Source of the DNA: GCA-2684655 sp045105235
GTDB lineage: Bacteria; Planctomycetota; UBA1135; UBA2386
Reading direction: 5' to 3'
NCBI GenBank assembly: GCA_045105235.1
Contig: JBGCDH010000023.1
Span: forward strand, 1 to 64,000
DNA length: 64,000 nt
Every line of letters begins with the position of its first letter. The stretch's first letter is position 1. Shown piece after piece: positions 49,854-58,997 of this stretch. The notes beneath the pieces were generated by a model, which was not told the DNA's origin, made no database searches, and was given only the letters and a program-made list of their open reading frames with translations. The position numbers were made by a program, and so were the translations under genes.

Positions 49854-51161
49854 TCAGCGCCCCCCGCCGGTCTTGTCGGTCTTGCCGGTCTTGGCTTCGA
49901 GCTTTTGCTCTGGCGCGTTCTCCTGCCCGTCTCCGGCTGGCGCAGAAACCTGCTTGGCGCGCTGCCGCAGACGGTCGAAGAACCGGCGCACGATCCCCCG
50001 CTCGGCCTCGGGCACGTGACGGGAGCGAACCGCGCGCTCGGCCGCTCGTTCGAAATCGGGCGGCGGCGGCGGCGCCGCTGCGCCTCCGCCCGCTGCACCT
50101 CCGCCGGCTGCCCCGCCTTGCCGAGACTCGGTTCGCGCTTGGGCCATTTGTGGGCCGGACGACGGGGCAGAGGAACCGCCCGAAAGCCGCGCGCGCTCCA
50201 TCTCCGCGACATGCATGCGCGCGCGCCGCGTGGGCCCATCGCCAACAAAGTCCGGCAGGACAAAGTGACGATCGTCGTCGACTTCGAGCAGGGGCGGCAC
50301 TTCGGGCGGCGTCGCCTCGTCGCCTGCCGCGGGGTCTGGCTGCGGTGGATTCGACGGCGGTGCATCGACGGGCTGCCCCTGCTCCGGTGGACCATCCGGC
50401 TGGCTGTCGCCGCTGCCATCGCCTTCCGAACCATCGCCTTCGGAGGTATCGCTCGCACCCGCCCCCGCCTGCGAAGACCCACTGCCGCCGCCCGCACGCG
50501 GCTGGTCTGCGCGGCCGCCGAGCGCACCGTCCCACCATGGCGCGAGCAGCGTTGCCAGCAGCCACGCCAATAGCAGCATCAGCAGGACCGGCACGAGCCA
50601 TCGCCAACGGCCGAGCGTCGGCCGCGCGGACTGGGCGAGTGCCCGGCGCACCTCGGGGCCGAGGCGGTCGTGCAGGTCGCGCTCCAGCCAGTGAAGCATG
50701 CCGCGCTGGGACGCGGTCACCGACCGCGCATCGGCATCGAGTTCGGCCCACGTGCGCAGCTCGTCGGCAACCAGCGTAGCGCCAGGAGAAGCCGCAGCCT
50801 CGGTGCCGTCTTTCGCTTTTGCCGCCGCATCCCGCAGCGACGCGTGCTCAAACGTGTGCAGCGCGCGCCGGCTTTGCCACAGCGCACGGACTGCGGAGTA
50901 GGCGGAAACACCGGCGAGCGCCGCGAGGCATGCGGTCGTCAGGGTCGAGCGATACCACGGCAGCCACCAAGCGACCAGCACCCACGGCAGCGCGAGCAGC
51001 AGCCCCCAGCGCAGAACCGCGGCGACAACCGATTGGGCGATGTGGCGACGACGCACGCCGCGAGCAAAGCGCCGCAGCGCCGGCGCACGCGACACAGCGC
51101 TGCGCTCCGGATCAGGCAAGCGACCCGGCGACGGGTCGAGCGTCGCAGAAACACCACTCAC
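49854..51161 (-). CDS. Unrecognised membrane protein of the BatA/DUF58 operon
   Basis: 435 residues from a GTG. Two N-terminal membrane segments (LRWGLLLALPWVLVAWWL; LTTACLAALAGVSAYSAV), a helical cytoplasmic part with ELRTWAELDADARSVTASQ, a third segment (WLVPVLLMLLLAWLLATLLAPW), then a long disordered region rich in Gly, Ser, Asp, Pro and Ala with two 15-bp repeats, and a basic C-terminal end. The layout is like DUF4175-type proteins found in Bat operons, but I cannot confirm this. An upstream ATG (51284) is open but crosses the hairpin at 51202. Confidence 0.7.
   Translation of the reverse strand: MSGVSATLDPSPGRLPDPERSAVSRAPALRRFARGVRRRHIAQSVVAAVLRWGLLLALPWVLVAWWLPWYRSTLTTACLAALAGVSAYSAVRALWQSRRALHTFEHASLRDAAAKAKDGTEAAASPGATLVADELRTWAELDADARSVTASQRGMLHWLERDLHDRLGPEVRRALAQSARPTLGRWRWLVPVLLMLLLAWLLATLLAPWWDGALGGRADQPRAGGGSGSSQAGAGASDTSEGDGSEGDGSGDSQPDGPPEQGQPVDAPPSNPPQPDPAAGDEATPPEVPPLLEVDDDRHFVLPDFVGDGPTRRARMHVAEMERARLSGGSSAPSSGPQMAQARTESRQGGAAGGGAAGGGAAAPPPPPDFERAAERAVRSRHVPEAERGIVRRFFDRLRQRAKQVSAPAGDGQENAPEQKLEAKTGKTDKTGGGR
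50075..50117. repeat. 15-bp tandem repeat, 2.8 copies (Ala-Ala-Gly-Gly-Gly)
   Basis: CCGCTGCGCCTCCGC at 50075 and CCGCTGCACCTCCGC at 50090, then a partial copy. In frame, it lies in the disordered tail of the operon membrane protein. Confidence 0.85.
50416..50445. repeat. 15-bp tandem repeat, 2 copies (Glu/Ser-Gly-Asp)
   Basis: CCATCGCCTTCCGAA and CCATCGCCTTCGGAG, with a degenerate piece before. In frame, it encodes an acidic Ser-Glu-Gly-Asp-Gly repeat in the same disordered region. Confidence 0.8.
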
Positions 51162-51201
51162 AGCCCAATCATGGGCCTTCGCCGCCGCGAAGAAAACGGT
51201 C

Positions 51202-51228
51202 GGGGCGGGAGCAACGCACCCCCGCCCC
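51202..51228 (-). terminator. Hairpin, likely terminator of the ABC/DUF4340 operon
   Basis: GGGGCGGG (51202-51209) and CCCGCCCC (51221-51228) form a perfect 8-bp stem with an 11-nt loop. On the minus strand it is followed by GACCGTTTTCTTC, a weak T-tract. It lies between the DUF4340 gene and the Bat-type operon, both on the minus strand. The rest of 51229-51426 shows no gene. Confidence 0.55.
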
Positions 51229-51426
51229 AACCAACTCAGAAGGAGGAGAGGCTGGAATCTTCGGCTGCGCGCTTTGCTTGCCACGGCGATGACGCCGCAC
51301 GGCCGGCCAAAGGCGCGGATCGGAGCGGCCGCGAATGCGCTGCCAGGGCTCCTTGGCGCACGTTCTCGGGACGAGACGGCTGTAGCGATTCCCTACAGCC
51401 TCCATCTCGCCACCTCAGCCGGGCCG

Positions 51427-52563
51427 TTACTTCTTCGGGTCGAACAGCCGCTGCGCCGTGTCGAGCTCAAACTGCGTGACGATGGCCGGCGACAGCGTCA
51501 GCAAAAACTCTGACTCGCTGCAGCTCGCGTAGAACTCGTTGCGGCCGGCGACGCGGCGGCCGATGTGCAGCTGGATCTTGCGGATCTCGCCGCTGCCGTT
51601 CTCGCCGGATGCGACGTCGAGCTCGATGGCGACCTGGGGCGGAAACAGGCCCAGCGCCGACATGTCGCCGGCACGCGCCAGCGGACGTTCGTAGGCCTGC
51701 ACGGCCAGATAGCGAAAGCGCTGCACAAGTCCTTCGATCTCGGTTTGCCGCAGCGCACCCAGATCGTCGGCGCCAGACTCCGCCTCGAAGCTCGCCCGGT
51801 TGAGGCCGCGCGCAAAAACGAAGGTCTTGCTGCCGCTCGCGGCGTTGCGGATCGACAGGCGCCGCACGCGATCGGGCTCGACCCGCAGCAGCGTGCGGTC
51901 GAGCCAGCGGGTCACGTCGATGTCGCGCCGCCAGGGCTTCTGCCACTCGTAGAGCACGACGTCGCGGCTTTGGCGCTGGCGCACAAAGACGCCACGCACG
52001 GCTTCGGTGCCGACCTGGCCGGTGCCCGCGTCGCTGCCGACCAGGATCTCGGCGACGATGCCACGGCCGCCCTTGTCCGTGGTCCGGATCAACATCGCGT
52101 GCGCGTCGTCGAGCCCATACTGCGCGAGCTGCTCGTCGGTCGCGTTGGGCTGCACGAGCGTCTCTGGATCGCTGCGGATCGTGCGCAGATGTTCAAACAC
52201 GTCGTTGTCGACGCGCGACGTCATCACCGGAGCACCGGCAAGTTCGTTGGGTGCATCGCCAAGCTGACCGATGCGCCAGCCGCCATCGAAACGCTGCAGC
52301 ACCAGCTGGTCGTAGGCGATCTGGCCGGCTGCGCTACCGGCTGCGCCAGCTGCTGCGTCGGGCGCCGGCTGCTCGGGCTGGTCGGCCTTCGGCACCGCCA
52401 GCAACACGGCGCCAACGTTGTCGGTCGTAAAGCCCTCAAACATGCGCGGCACGCGCGCGAGGTCGACAAACGTATCCGCGTCCGCATTCAGCTGCAGCCA
52501 GGTAGGCACAGCCAGCACGGCGGCGAGCGCCGCGAGGGCGACATTGCGAGACGTCATGTTCAT
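51427..52563 (-). CDS. DUF4340 domain protein, last gene of the ABC export operon
   Basis: 378 residues with one N-terminal membrane segment (NVALAALAAVLAVPTWL). The DUF4340 pattern is seen as strand-rich repeats: WRIGQLGDAPNEL, QLAQYGLDDAHAMLIRT, VRGVFVRQRQSRDVVLYEWQ and IRKIQLHIG. Such proteins usually follow GldG-like proteins in this operon type and face the periplasm. It starts 44 bp after the upstream gene. Exact function unknown. Confidence 0.8.
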   Translation of the reverse strand: MNMTSRNVALAALAAVLAVPTWLQLNADADTFVDLARVPRMFEGFTTDNVGAVLLAVPKADQPEQPAPDAAAGAAGSAAGQIAYDQLVLQRFDGGWRIGQLGDAPNELAGAPVMTSRVDNDVFEHLRTIRSDPETLVQPNATDEQLAQYGLDDAHAMLIRTTDKGGRGIVAEILVGSDAGTGQVGTEAVRGVFVRQRQSRDVVLYEWQKPWRRDIDVTRWLDRTLLRVEPDRVRRLSIRNAASGSKTFVFARGLNRASFEAESGADDLGALRQTEIEGLVQRFRYLAVQAYERPLARAGDMSALGLFPPQVAIELDVASGENGSGEIRKIQLHIGRRVAGRNEFYASCSESEFLLTLSPAIVTQFELDTAQRLFDPKK

Positions 52564-52607
52564 GGCGATCCGACTTGCTGGCGAACGGTTTGCTGGCGAG
52601 GGGGTAA

Positions 52608-54785
52608 CTAGGACAGCGACGAAAGGAAGGCGCGCTTTTGCGAACGCCGCACGGCGAAGACCAGCAAACCAAACGCGAGCAGCACGAGCACCGGCACAAG
52701 CACGTTGCCGAACACCAGCCAGCCGGTCTTGCTGCGCAGCCGCTGCTCGTATTCCCGCGGATCCCGGCCGCTGCGCGCCTCGGGATCGACGAGCGTCATC
52801 GAACGATCGGTCGCAACCCGCGACTGCAGTTCGACCAGGTCGCGGTCCTCATTGAGCCAGTCGAGCAGCTGCAGGAAGAACGGCACCGCGCGGCCTCCGG
52901 AAACCGGGCCGCCCTGCTGCTGGTAGGCTCCGCGCACGACATCGTCGCGTAAGAACGTCGCGTCGCCGACGACGACGATGCGCGCAGGAGATGCGGCTTC
53001 GGTGAGGGTCGCGCGCTCCTGCGGCGATGCGTCGGCCGATTCGCTTGCGGCTTGCGGCGAGGACGCCGTCGGCGCCGGCGGGCCAAACTCCTCGGGCGCG
53101 GCCTCCTCGGCACCTTCTCCACCCGACTCGATCTTGCCCGGTTCGTCCGGATTGGCTTGCTGCGGCCCGTCGCCTTCGCGGGCTTCTCGCGCCTCCTTGG
53201 CCTTGGCCTGCGAGGGCCGCAGCGGTCGCTCGCGCGTCGCAAAGAACGACGTCAGCGGCCCGTTGACCTCGACCATGAGCGGAACCTGCACGCGGGCTTC
53301 GGCGCGCAGGCGATCCTGCAGCTTGCGCAAGAAGGTCTCGTACTGGACGCGCTGCTGGCGTGGATCGCGACCGATCGGGTTGACGGACTGCGGCGGATCT
53401 TCCAGCAGCGCCAGCGGCGACGAGCGCAGCAAAACGCGGCCTTCGACGCCGTCCGGAAGATCGAGCGCGCCTCCGGTGCGGGTGCGCAGCCCGACCGACG
53501 TCGGCCAGTAGAAGCCCGGCGAGCGGCCCAGCAGCTTGAACGCCTGGAACAAGAAGTCGTCGCTCGGCATGCCGGGCTTCAGCAGCGCGCGGTACTGGTC
53601 GGCCTTGCGCGCATCGACGTTGCCGTCGCGGTCCTTGGCGAGCTGGTCGGCCACCGTCGACCAGTCGGCCGCCACGGCGTGGAAGAAATACGGGTAGCCC
53701 ACGCCCTGGTAGCGGTTCTGCCCGGAGCGCTGCGCGACCGGCACCGCAAAGTATTCGACGGCCTGGCCCATGCGCGTGCCGTAGGCCTGCTGCGCCATGT
53801 CGCAGACGAGCTTTTGCTGCCAATCGATGCCGTAGTGGCGCAGCTGATCGGCAAACGAAACGGCGCTGCCCTTTTGATCGATCGACAGCGGCATGCGCGT
53901 CATCAGTCGCTGCGGCCCGATCGCGTATTCCGCGGCGTCGGCAAACAGCACCAGCGTGCCGCCCCCCATCAAGAACTGGTCGATGACATACTTCTGCCGG
54001 TCGCTGAGCTCCTTGGGACGGAACAAAAACAGCGTATCGACATCAGCGGGCAGCAGAGCACCGTCCTCATCCTTGAGGTTTTGGAACTCGTAGCGCTTCT
54101 TGATGTTTTCTTGGGTGCGCACAAACGACCAGCCAACACCGCCTGGCTGGCGCCCGCCCACCAGCTGCGCCGGCCATTCGATATAGCCAAACTTGCGCTT
54201 CTCGTCCGTCAGCACCTCTTTGATCTTGGGCGTCAGCAGCGCCTCCGCCAAAAAGGAGCTGCCGGGCACGAAGGACGGAATGACCTCCTGTCGGCCGCCG
54301 CCGTAGACGAGCCGCAGCCCCTGCCAGTGCTGGTCGATCGACAGCGACGTCGCCGAACGCGACTGCAGGCTGAGCGGCTCGATGCCGAGCCGCGTCGCCT
54401 TGTCGGCAATGCCCTTGTCTGAGTTGGGATCGAAGCGCTGCACGACGATGCGGCCGTCGCCACGCTGCACAAGTTCGTCGAGGAAGTTGTCGGCCCAGGC
54501 GCGGTAGGTGCGATTCTGCACCGGCAGCTGCGCCTTCGGACTGAAGTACGCCTCCACCACCAGGCGCTTGTCGAGCTTGTCGAGCACGCGCTGGGTGGAC
54601 TCCGTCGACGTCCACAGCTGATCCGACGTCAGATCGACGCGGGCGCGGTAGCGCGACGCCAGGTAGACGACCTGTGCGAGCACGAGCAGCAGCAAGAACG
54701 CGTGCAGCAGCGCGCCGAGGGCGGAGCCGCGCTCGTTGGTACGGCTGGCGAATCGAGTGGATGGCCTGTTGTCTCGCTCGGTCAT
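52608..54785 (-). CDS. GldG-like ABC transporter auxiliary protein
   Basis: 725 residues with a membrane segment at each end (LLHAFLLLLVLAQVVYLAS; VFGNVLVPVLVLLAFGLLVFAV). Between them lies the GldG/IFT52-like part: LTSDQLWTSTESTQRVLDKL, VVEAYFSPK, DTLFLFRPKELSDRQKYVIDQFLMGGGTLVLF and a late IVVVGDATFLRDD. A Pro/Glu/Ala-rich linker sits before the last domain. It should be periplasmic and work with the permease and ATPase encoded upstream. The start MTERDNRP lies 4 bp after the permease stop. Confidence 0.85.
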   Translation of the reverse strand: MTERDNRPSTRFASRTNERGSALGALLHAFLLLLVLAQVVYLASRYRARVDLTSDQLWTSTESTQRVLDKLDKRLVVEAYFSPKAQLPVQNRTYRAWADNFLDELVQRGDGRIVVQRFDPNSDKGIADKATRLGIEPLSLQSRSATSLSIDQHWQGLRLVYGGGRQEVIPSFVPGSSFLAEALLTPKIKEVLTDEKRKFGYIEWPAQLVGGRQPGGVGWSFVRTQENIKKRYEFQNLKDEDGALLPADVDTLFLFRPKELSDRQKYVIDQFLMGGGTLVLFADAAEYAIGPQRLMTRMPLSIDQKGSAVSFADQLRHYGIDWQQKLVCDMAQQAYGTRMGQAVEYFAVPVAQRSGQNRYQGVGYPYFFHAVAADWSTVADQLAKDRDGNVDARKADQYRALLKPGMPSDDFLFQAFKLLGRSPGFYWPTSVGLRTRTGGALDLPDGVEGRVLLRSSPLALLEDPPQSVNPIGRDPRQQRVQYETFLRKLQDRLRAEARVQVPLMVEVNGPLTSFFATRERPLRPSQAKAKEAREAREGDGPQQANPDEPGKIESGGEGAEEAAPEEFGPPAPTASSPQAASESADASPQERATLTEAASPARIVVVGDATFLRDDVVRGAYQQQGGPVSGGRAVPFFLQLLDWLNEDRDLVELQSRVATDRSMTLVDPEARSGRDPREYEQRLRSKTGWLVFGNVLVPVLVLLAFGLLVFAVRRSQKRAFLSSLS

Positions 54786-54789
54786 CGCA

Positions 54790-55545
54790 TCACCCCTTCG
54801 ACTGGCGCCGCACTTCGAGCACCAGCACGTTCGCATACAGAAAGAACCCGCAGAAGCAGGCGAAGTAGACAAAGTCACGCGTGTCGAGCACGCCGCGCTG
54901 GATGCTCAGGAAATACTTGTACGGGCTCAGACCATTGAGCACGTCGACCAGCACCACCGGCGCCGACGCGGCGACAAATTCTAAGAACGCCGGGTAGCCG
55001 AGCAAGAACAGCACCGCAAGCGACACGACCGAGGCGAGCAGCGCCACGATCTGATCGCGCGTCATCGACGACCAAAACATGCCGACCGCGACGAAGCTGC
55101 CGGCAAACAGCAGCGACGCCAGGTAGCCGGCCAGCACCGGCGGCCAGTCGAGTGCGCCGTAGGCGCCGAGCGTCATCGGCAGGCCAAGCGTCAGCACCAG
55201 CACAAACGCCAAGTAGACGAGCACGGCGGCAAACTTGCCGAGCACCACCTGCGAAGGCCGCACCGGAAACGTCAGCAGCAGCTCGATGGTGCCGAGCTTG
55301 CGCTCTTCGGCCCACAGCCTCATCGTCAGACCCGGCAAGAACAGCAGGCACAGCCACGGCAGGTTGGCGAAGAACGGGTCCATGCGCGCCGGCGCGCCGT
55401 GGGCGATGCCCGACTGCGCCGACAGGTAGAGCAACACGCCGAGGAACAAGCCGCCGAACACGTAGGCGATCGGCGACAAAAAGTAGCTCTTCAGCTCGCG
55501 GCGAAAGACCACCCGCGACGAGCGGCCGAATAGGGCACTAAGCAT
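54790..55545 (-). CDS. ABC-2 type permease (GldF-like)
   Basis: 251 residues with six hydrophobic segments. The N-terminus SRVVFRRELKSYFLSPIAYVF is the classic ABC-2 opening, followed by PWLCLLFLPGLTMRLWAEERK and GTIELLLTFPVRPSQVVLGKF, the coupling-helix region of GldF-type permeases. The ATG overlaps the end of the ATPase gene by 8 bp, so the two are coupled. Confidence 0.9.
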   Translation of the reverse strand: MLSALFGRSSRVVFRRELKSYFLSPIAYVFGGLFLGVLLYLSAQSGIAHGAPARMDPFFANLPWLCLLFLPGLTMRLWAEERKLGTIELLLTFPVRPSQVVLGKFAAVLVYLAFVLVLTLGLPMTLGAYGALDWPPVLAGYLASLLFAGSFVAVGMFWSSMTRDQIVALLASVVSLAVLFLLGYPAFLEFVAASAPVVLVDVLNGLSPYKYFLSIQRGVLDTRDFVYFACFCGFFLYANVLVLEVRRQSKG

Positions 55546-56587
55546 CGTGGGCCTCCTCGGCCTCCCCGGCAGATTTCGCTGCAGATTTCGCGGGCCGATT
55601 CATGGGCGCCGCCGCATCCGTCGTCAGCGTCAGCTCGCGAAACACATCTTCGAGCGTGGCCGCCTCGCGCTGCAGCGACAGCAGGTCCCAGCCGTTTTTG
55701 ACGACCAGTCGCGCCACCGATTCGTCGACCGCGGCCGGCAGCCGCGCCGCGTCGATGCGGAACAGCAGGCCCTCTTCGCTGGCCGTGTTGCGGCCGCCGG
55801 CGCCAGCGGGCGCGGCAACCGGCGTGGACTCAATCGTCACGTCCCCCGGCAGCAGCTCGCGCAGCTGACCGAGCACCGCCGCCTCGGGGCCGCGCACGCG
55901 CGCAAACAGGCCGCGGCTCGGCTGGCGCGCCACCAGCTGGTCGTGCGTGCCGTCGGCCACGATCTCTCCCTGCCGCACGATGATGACGCGCGAGCAGGTC
56001 TTTTCGACTTCCTGCAGGTAGTGCGTGCTGAGCACGACCGTGTGCTCTTCGCCGAGACGTTCGATGAGCCTGCGCACCTCGACGATCTGGTTGGGATCGA
56101 GGCCGGACGTCGGCTCGTCGAGGATCAAAACCGGCGGCTCGTGCACGATCGCCTGCGCCAGGCCGACGCGCTGTTTGAACCCTTTGGACAGCTCGACGAT
56201 GTTTTTGCCGGTGACGCGTCCGAGCCCGCACAGCGAGACGGCGCGCGCAATCGCCGACGCGCGATCACGGCGAGCGACGCCGCGAATGTCGGCGACAAAC
56301 GCCAGGTAGTCGTCGACGCGCATGTCGGTGTAGAGCGGCGTGCTCTCCGGCAAGTAGCCGACGCGCGCCCGCACCTGCAGCGAATCGTGCACGCAGTCGA
56401 GTCCATCGACGCGCGCAGCTCCCGATGTTGGCATGAGGTAGCCGGTCAGGATCTTCATGGTCGTGGACTTCCCGGCCCCGTTGGGCCCGAGAAAACCAAC
56501 CACTTCACCCTTCTGCACCCCAAACGAAACGCCCTTGAGCGCTCGTGCCAACCCATAGCTCTTGGTGAGCTGTTCGACTTCGATCAT
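55538..56587 (-). CDS. ABC transporter ATP-binding protein (GldA-like)
   Basis: 349 residues. Walker A FLGPNGAGKSTTMKILTGYL, signature ELSKGFKQRVGLAQA (LSKGF, as in GldA/NosF), Walker B PPVLILDEPTSGLDPNQI and switch His in VVLSTHYLQEV. A C-terminal domain of about 110 residues follows. It drives the permease at 54790. It is the first gene of the four-gene operon ending with the DUF4340 gene, 194 bp after rho. Confidence 0.92.
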   Translation of the reverse strand: MIEVEQLTKSYGLARALKGVSFGVQKGEVVGFLGPNGAGKSTTMKILTGYLMPTSGAARVDGLDCVHDSLQVRARVGYLPESTPLYTDMRVDDYLAFVADIRGVARRDRASAIARAVSLCGLGRVTGKNIVELSKGFKQRVGLAQAIVHEPPVLILDEPTSGLDPNQIVEVRRLIERLGEEHTVVLSTHYLQEVEKTCSRVIIVRQGEIVADGTHDQLVARQPSRGLFARVRGPEAAVLGQLRELLPGDVTIESTPVAAPAGAGGRNTASEEGLLFRIDAARLPAAVDESVARLVVKNGWDLLSLQREAATLEDVFRELTLTTDAAAPMNRPAKSAAKSAGEAEEAHDA

Positions 56588-56685
56588 GTCAACGGCTGCC
56601 GTTCGTCGGAGACGCTAGCCAAGCTACGCCGGCAGGCAACGGCGAAGAACCGTCGCTGTCGGCCATGGAAGAGGCCCCGCGAAGA

Positions 56686-56720
56686 AGAGGCCCCGCGGAA
56701 GAGACCTGTGAGCGGCCTCT
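56686..56720 (-). terminator. Possible terminator after rho
   Basis: AGAGGCC (56686-56692) and GGCCTCT (56714-56720) are inverted repeats with a 21-nt loop. On the minus strand the second arm is followed by TCTTC. A direct repeat of GAGGCCCCGC (56671, 56687) overlaps it. The stem is short and the T-tract is poor, so this is weak evidence. Confidence 0.3.
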
Positions 56721-56781
56721 ACGCCACGCCACGCCAGTCGTCCGGGGCGGACAAAACCAGCGAAGGCCGCAAGAGGACCAC

Positions 56782-58137
56782 CTACTCTTCGAGGCGGAAG
56801 CTGTCGAGAAACTCCTGATTCGTATCCGTCCTCATCAGGCGGTCGATCAGCAGCGGCATCGCGTCTAGCGCGTTCATCCGGCCAAGCACGCGCCGCAACG
56901 TGTAGAGGCGCTTGGTGACATCGTCGCCGAGCAGCAGCTCTTCCTTGCGGGTGCCCGACATCTCGATATCGATCGCCGGGTAGATGCGGCGCTCGGCGAG
57001 CTGACGGTTGAGCACGAGCTCCTGGTTGCCGGTGCCTTTGAACTCTTCAAAGATCACCTGGTCCATGCGCGAGCCGGTGTCGACCAGCGTCGTGCCGAGG
57101 ATCGTCAGCGAGCCCCCCTCCTCACAGTTGCGCGCCGCACCGAAGAACTTCTTCGGAATCTCGAGCACCTTGGCGCCGATACCGCCCGACATCGTGCTGC
57201 CACCGCGGCCGCCGAGGGACGAGTTGTAGGCACGCGTCATGCGCGTGATCGAGTCGAGCAGGATGACGACATCCTTGCCGGTCTCGACGAGGCGCTGCGC
57301 GCGCTTCATGCAGATCTCGGAAACGGCAACGTGGTTTTTCGGGCCCTCGTCGAGCGTCGAGACCAGCACTTCGCGGTTTTCGCCCGAGACGCTGCGCTTC
57401 CAGCCGGTCGCCTCTTCGGGCCGCTCGTCGATGAGCAGCACGATCAGGTGCACGTCGGGATAGTGTTCGCTGATCGCGCCGCAAATCTGCTGCATCAGCA
57501 CGGTCTTGCCCGAGCGCGGCGGCGCGACCACGAGGCCGCGCGTGCCATAGCCGATCGGGCAAAGCAGGTCCACGATGCGCAGCGAGACGTTTTCGTCGTT
57601 GCCCGGAGCGAGCACAAACTGCGGCTCCGGATCGACGACCGTCATGTGCCGGAACTGCGGTAGCTCGCGGCGCTCCGCCGGATCCATGCCATCGACTTTT
57701 TCGACCTCGGCGAGCGTATGGCGCTGCGGACCGCGGCTCGGCAGGCCGGCTTGGCCCGCGATCTCGCTGCCTTCCTGCAGGCGATGCAGCCGAATCAATG
57801 CCGACGGGACGAAGACGTCGCCGTTCGGGATCGAGTCGGGCATGTAGCTGTTGATGCGCTGCCGCAGCCAGCCGTTGCCCTCCTTGGTGTATTCGAGAAC
57901 GCCGGAGGCTGCTTCGGTCGGTCCGTCGACGGGGTAACTGCCGCCGCCGCCGCCGCCGCCGCCATTGCCGCCGCCGCCTCCGCCGCCTCCGCCTCCGCCG
58001 TTTTCACCGCCGCCGCCGCCGCCGCCGCCGCCGCGACGACGACGCCGCCGCCGGCCACCACGCCGCCACTTGCGATCCTGGCCGCCCCCTTGGTCAGGGT
58101 CAGCTCCACTACCGAACTCGTTATCGGACATCGTCAT
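56782..58137 (-). CDS. rho: Transcription termination factor Rho
   Basis: 451 residues. The RNA-binding domain contains GNGWLRQRINSYMPDSIPNGDVFVP and the motor domain has Walker A RGLVVAPPRSGKTVLMQ, IVLLIDERPEE (Walker B region), STLDEGPKNHVAVSEI and RKEELLLGDD; it ends with LDSFRLEE. Residues 11-70 are a Gly-rich and Arg-rich extension (a run of Arg followed by blocks of Gly broken by Glu-Asn and Asn). Such insertions in the N-terminal part are known in some Actinobacteria and others. MTMSDNEFG or the ATG two codons later may be the start. Confidence 0.95.
   Translation of the reverse strand: MTMSDNEFGSGADPDQGGGQDRKWRRGGRRRRRRRGGGGGGGGGENGGGGGGGGGGGNGGGGGGGGSYPVDGPTEAASGVLEYTKEGNGWLRQRINSYMPDSIPNGDVFVPSALIRLHRLQEGSEIAGQAGLPSRGPQRHTLAEVEKVDGMDPAERRELPQFRHMTVVDPEPQFVLAPGNDENVSLRIVDLLCPIGYGTRGLVVAPPRSGKTVLMQQICGAISEHYPDVHLIVLLIDERPEEATGWKRSVSGENREVLVSTLDEGPKNHVAVSEICMKRAQRLVETGKDVVILLDSITRMTRAYNSSLGGRGGSTMSGGIGAKVLEIPKKFFGAARNCEEGGSLTILGTTLVDTGSRMDQVIFEEFKGTGNQELVLNRQLAERRIYPAIDIEMSGTRKEELLLGDDVTKRLYTLRRVLGRMNALDAMPLLIDRLMRTDTNQEFLDSFRLEE
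57941..58064. repeat. GCC-rich triplet tract encoding the poly-Gly and Arg region of Rho
   Basis: The plus strand is almost only CCG/CCT triplets from 57941 to about 58034, followed by CGA/CGC triplets. It encodes glycine blocks and an arginine block. Glycine codons vary little, which favours slippage. Confidence 0.9.
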
Positions 58138-58997
58138 GCGCTGCACGCGAGGGATGCGCCGGCGCACCCGAAGAGGGCGCCTGGCTGGCTAAATTTCCGA
58201 CGGTTTTCGTCGGACGGAAGTCGTTGGGCTTCGATCCGCATCTCAATGTGATCGACGTGCTGGGCACGCCACGGATTCCTGCCAAGACCACGATCGCCAG
58301 GGACATCCCCAGCCGTGTCTCGGTCAGGTGTACCGCCCCCGCGAAGCCTCCAAAGACGGAGCCTGCGCAGCAAACGGTAGGATTCGGAACGGGGTCCTCG
58401 GAATCCGGGATCCTCGAGCGTCCACGTCATCGGAGAGAGCCGACGAGCTACAACGCGCGGGAACCTAGGGTTCCGACCGCGCTCACCTCAAATCTGCAGA
58501 ACATGCAGCGAGCAGGCTCGATGCGGTGCAGGTCGGGATGGGCCGTTCCGAAGGCTCTTCCCAGAGGCGAGGTCCGGCAGCCATGTTGCGAGACAAGGCT
58601 CCTGGACGGGCGCGGACCGTAGCGGCCCACAACAACGAGCGCAAGCCACCAAATCGGATTTCTAGACGGCGCCGACGGACAGATCCCGCGCGATCCGGAG
58701 CCATTGCAGCCAGTTCCTCGCGAAAGAAGCTCTATTCCTCGCGAGTATTTCACCGCGGATGGGAGATCGAGAAGAGGCATTTTCCGCCCCTATTCGGGAC
58801 CTTCGCCAGCCCACAAGGCGCTTCTCAGCCTAGGCTTCTTGCACGGTGAGGAGGATGCTGCATTGCCCTGCACCGTTCGGTGCGCTATCCACCGTGCCCT
58901 GCGATCGGCCGTTCGCATTCAACCTTGCGGCCACCGAACACCGAAGAGACACGCAGTGGGCACCAGGTCGCCCGCCGCTTTCGAACCGACCGCGAAG
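58138..58997. other. 860-bp gap between rho and clpP, no gene seen
   Basis: Short open frames exist on both strands but none has a family motif or a good start site. The stretch holds the upstream regions of two divergent genes. A 7-bp hairpin TCCGACG-GTTTT-CGTCGGA lies at 58196-58214 in the rho leader, and a small GCACC-GTTC-GGTGC hairpin near 58871-58884 before clpP. GTGAGGAGGATG at 58847-58858 looks like a ribosome site with ATG, but the frame behind it has no recognisable product. I see no tRNA or rRNA. Confidence 0.6.

Noticed and set aside
57941..58064. Poly-Gly tract in Rho as a frameshift or assembly error
   Set aside because: The frame is continuous from the start to the RNA-binding domain, and Gly/Arg-rich insertions in this part of Rho are known in other phyla.
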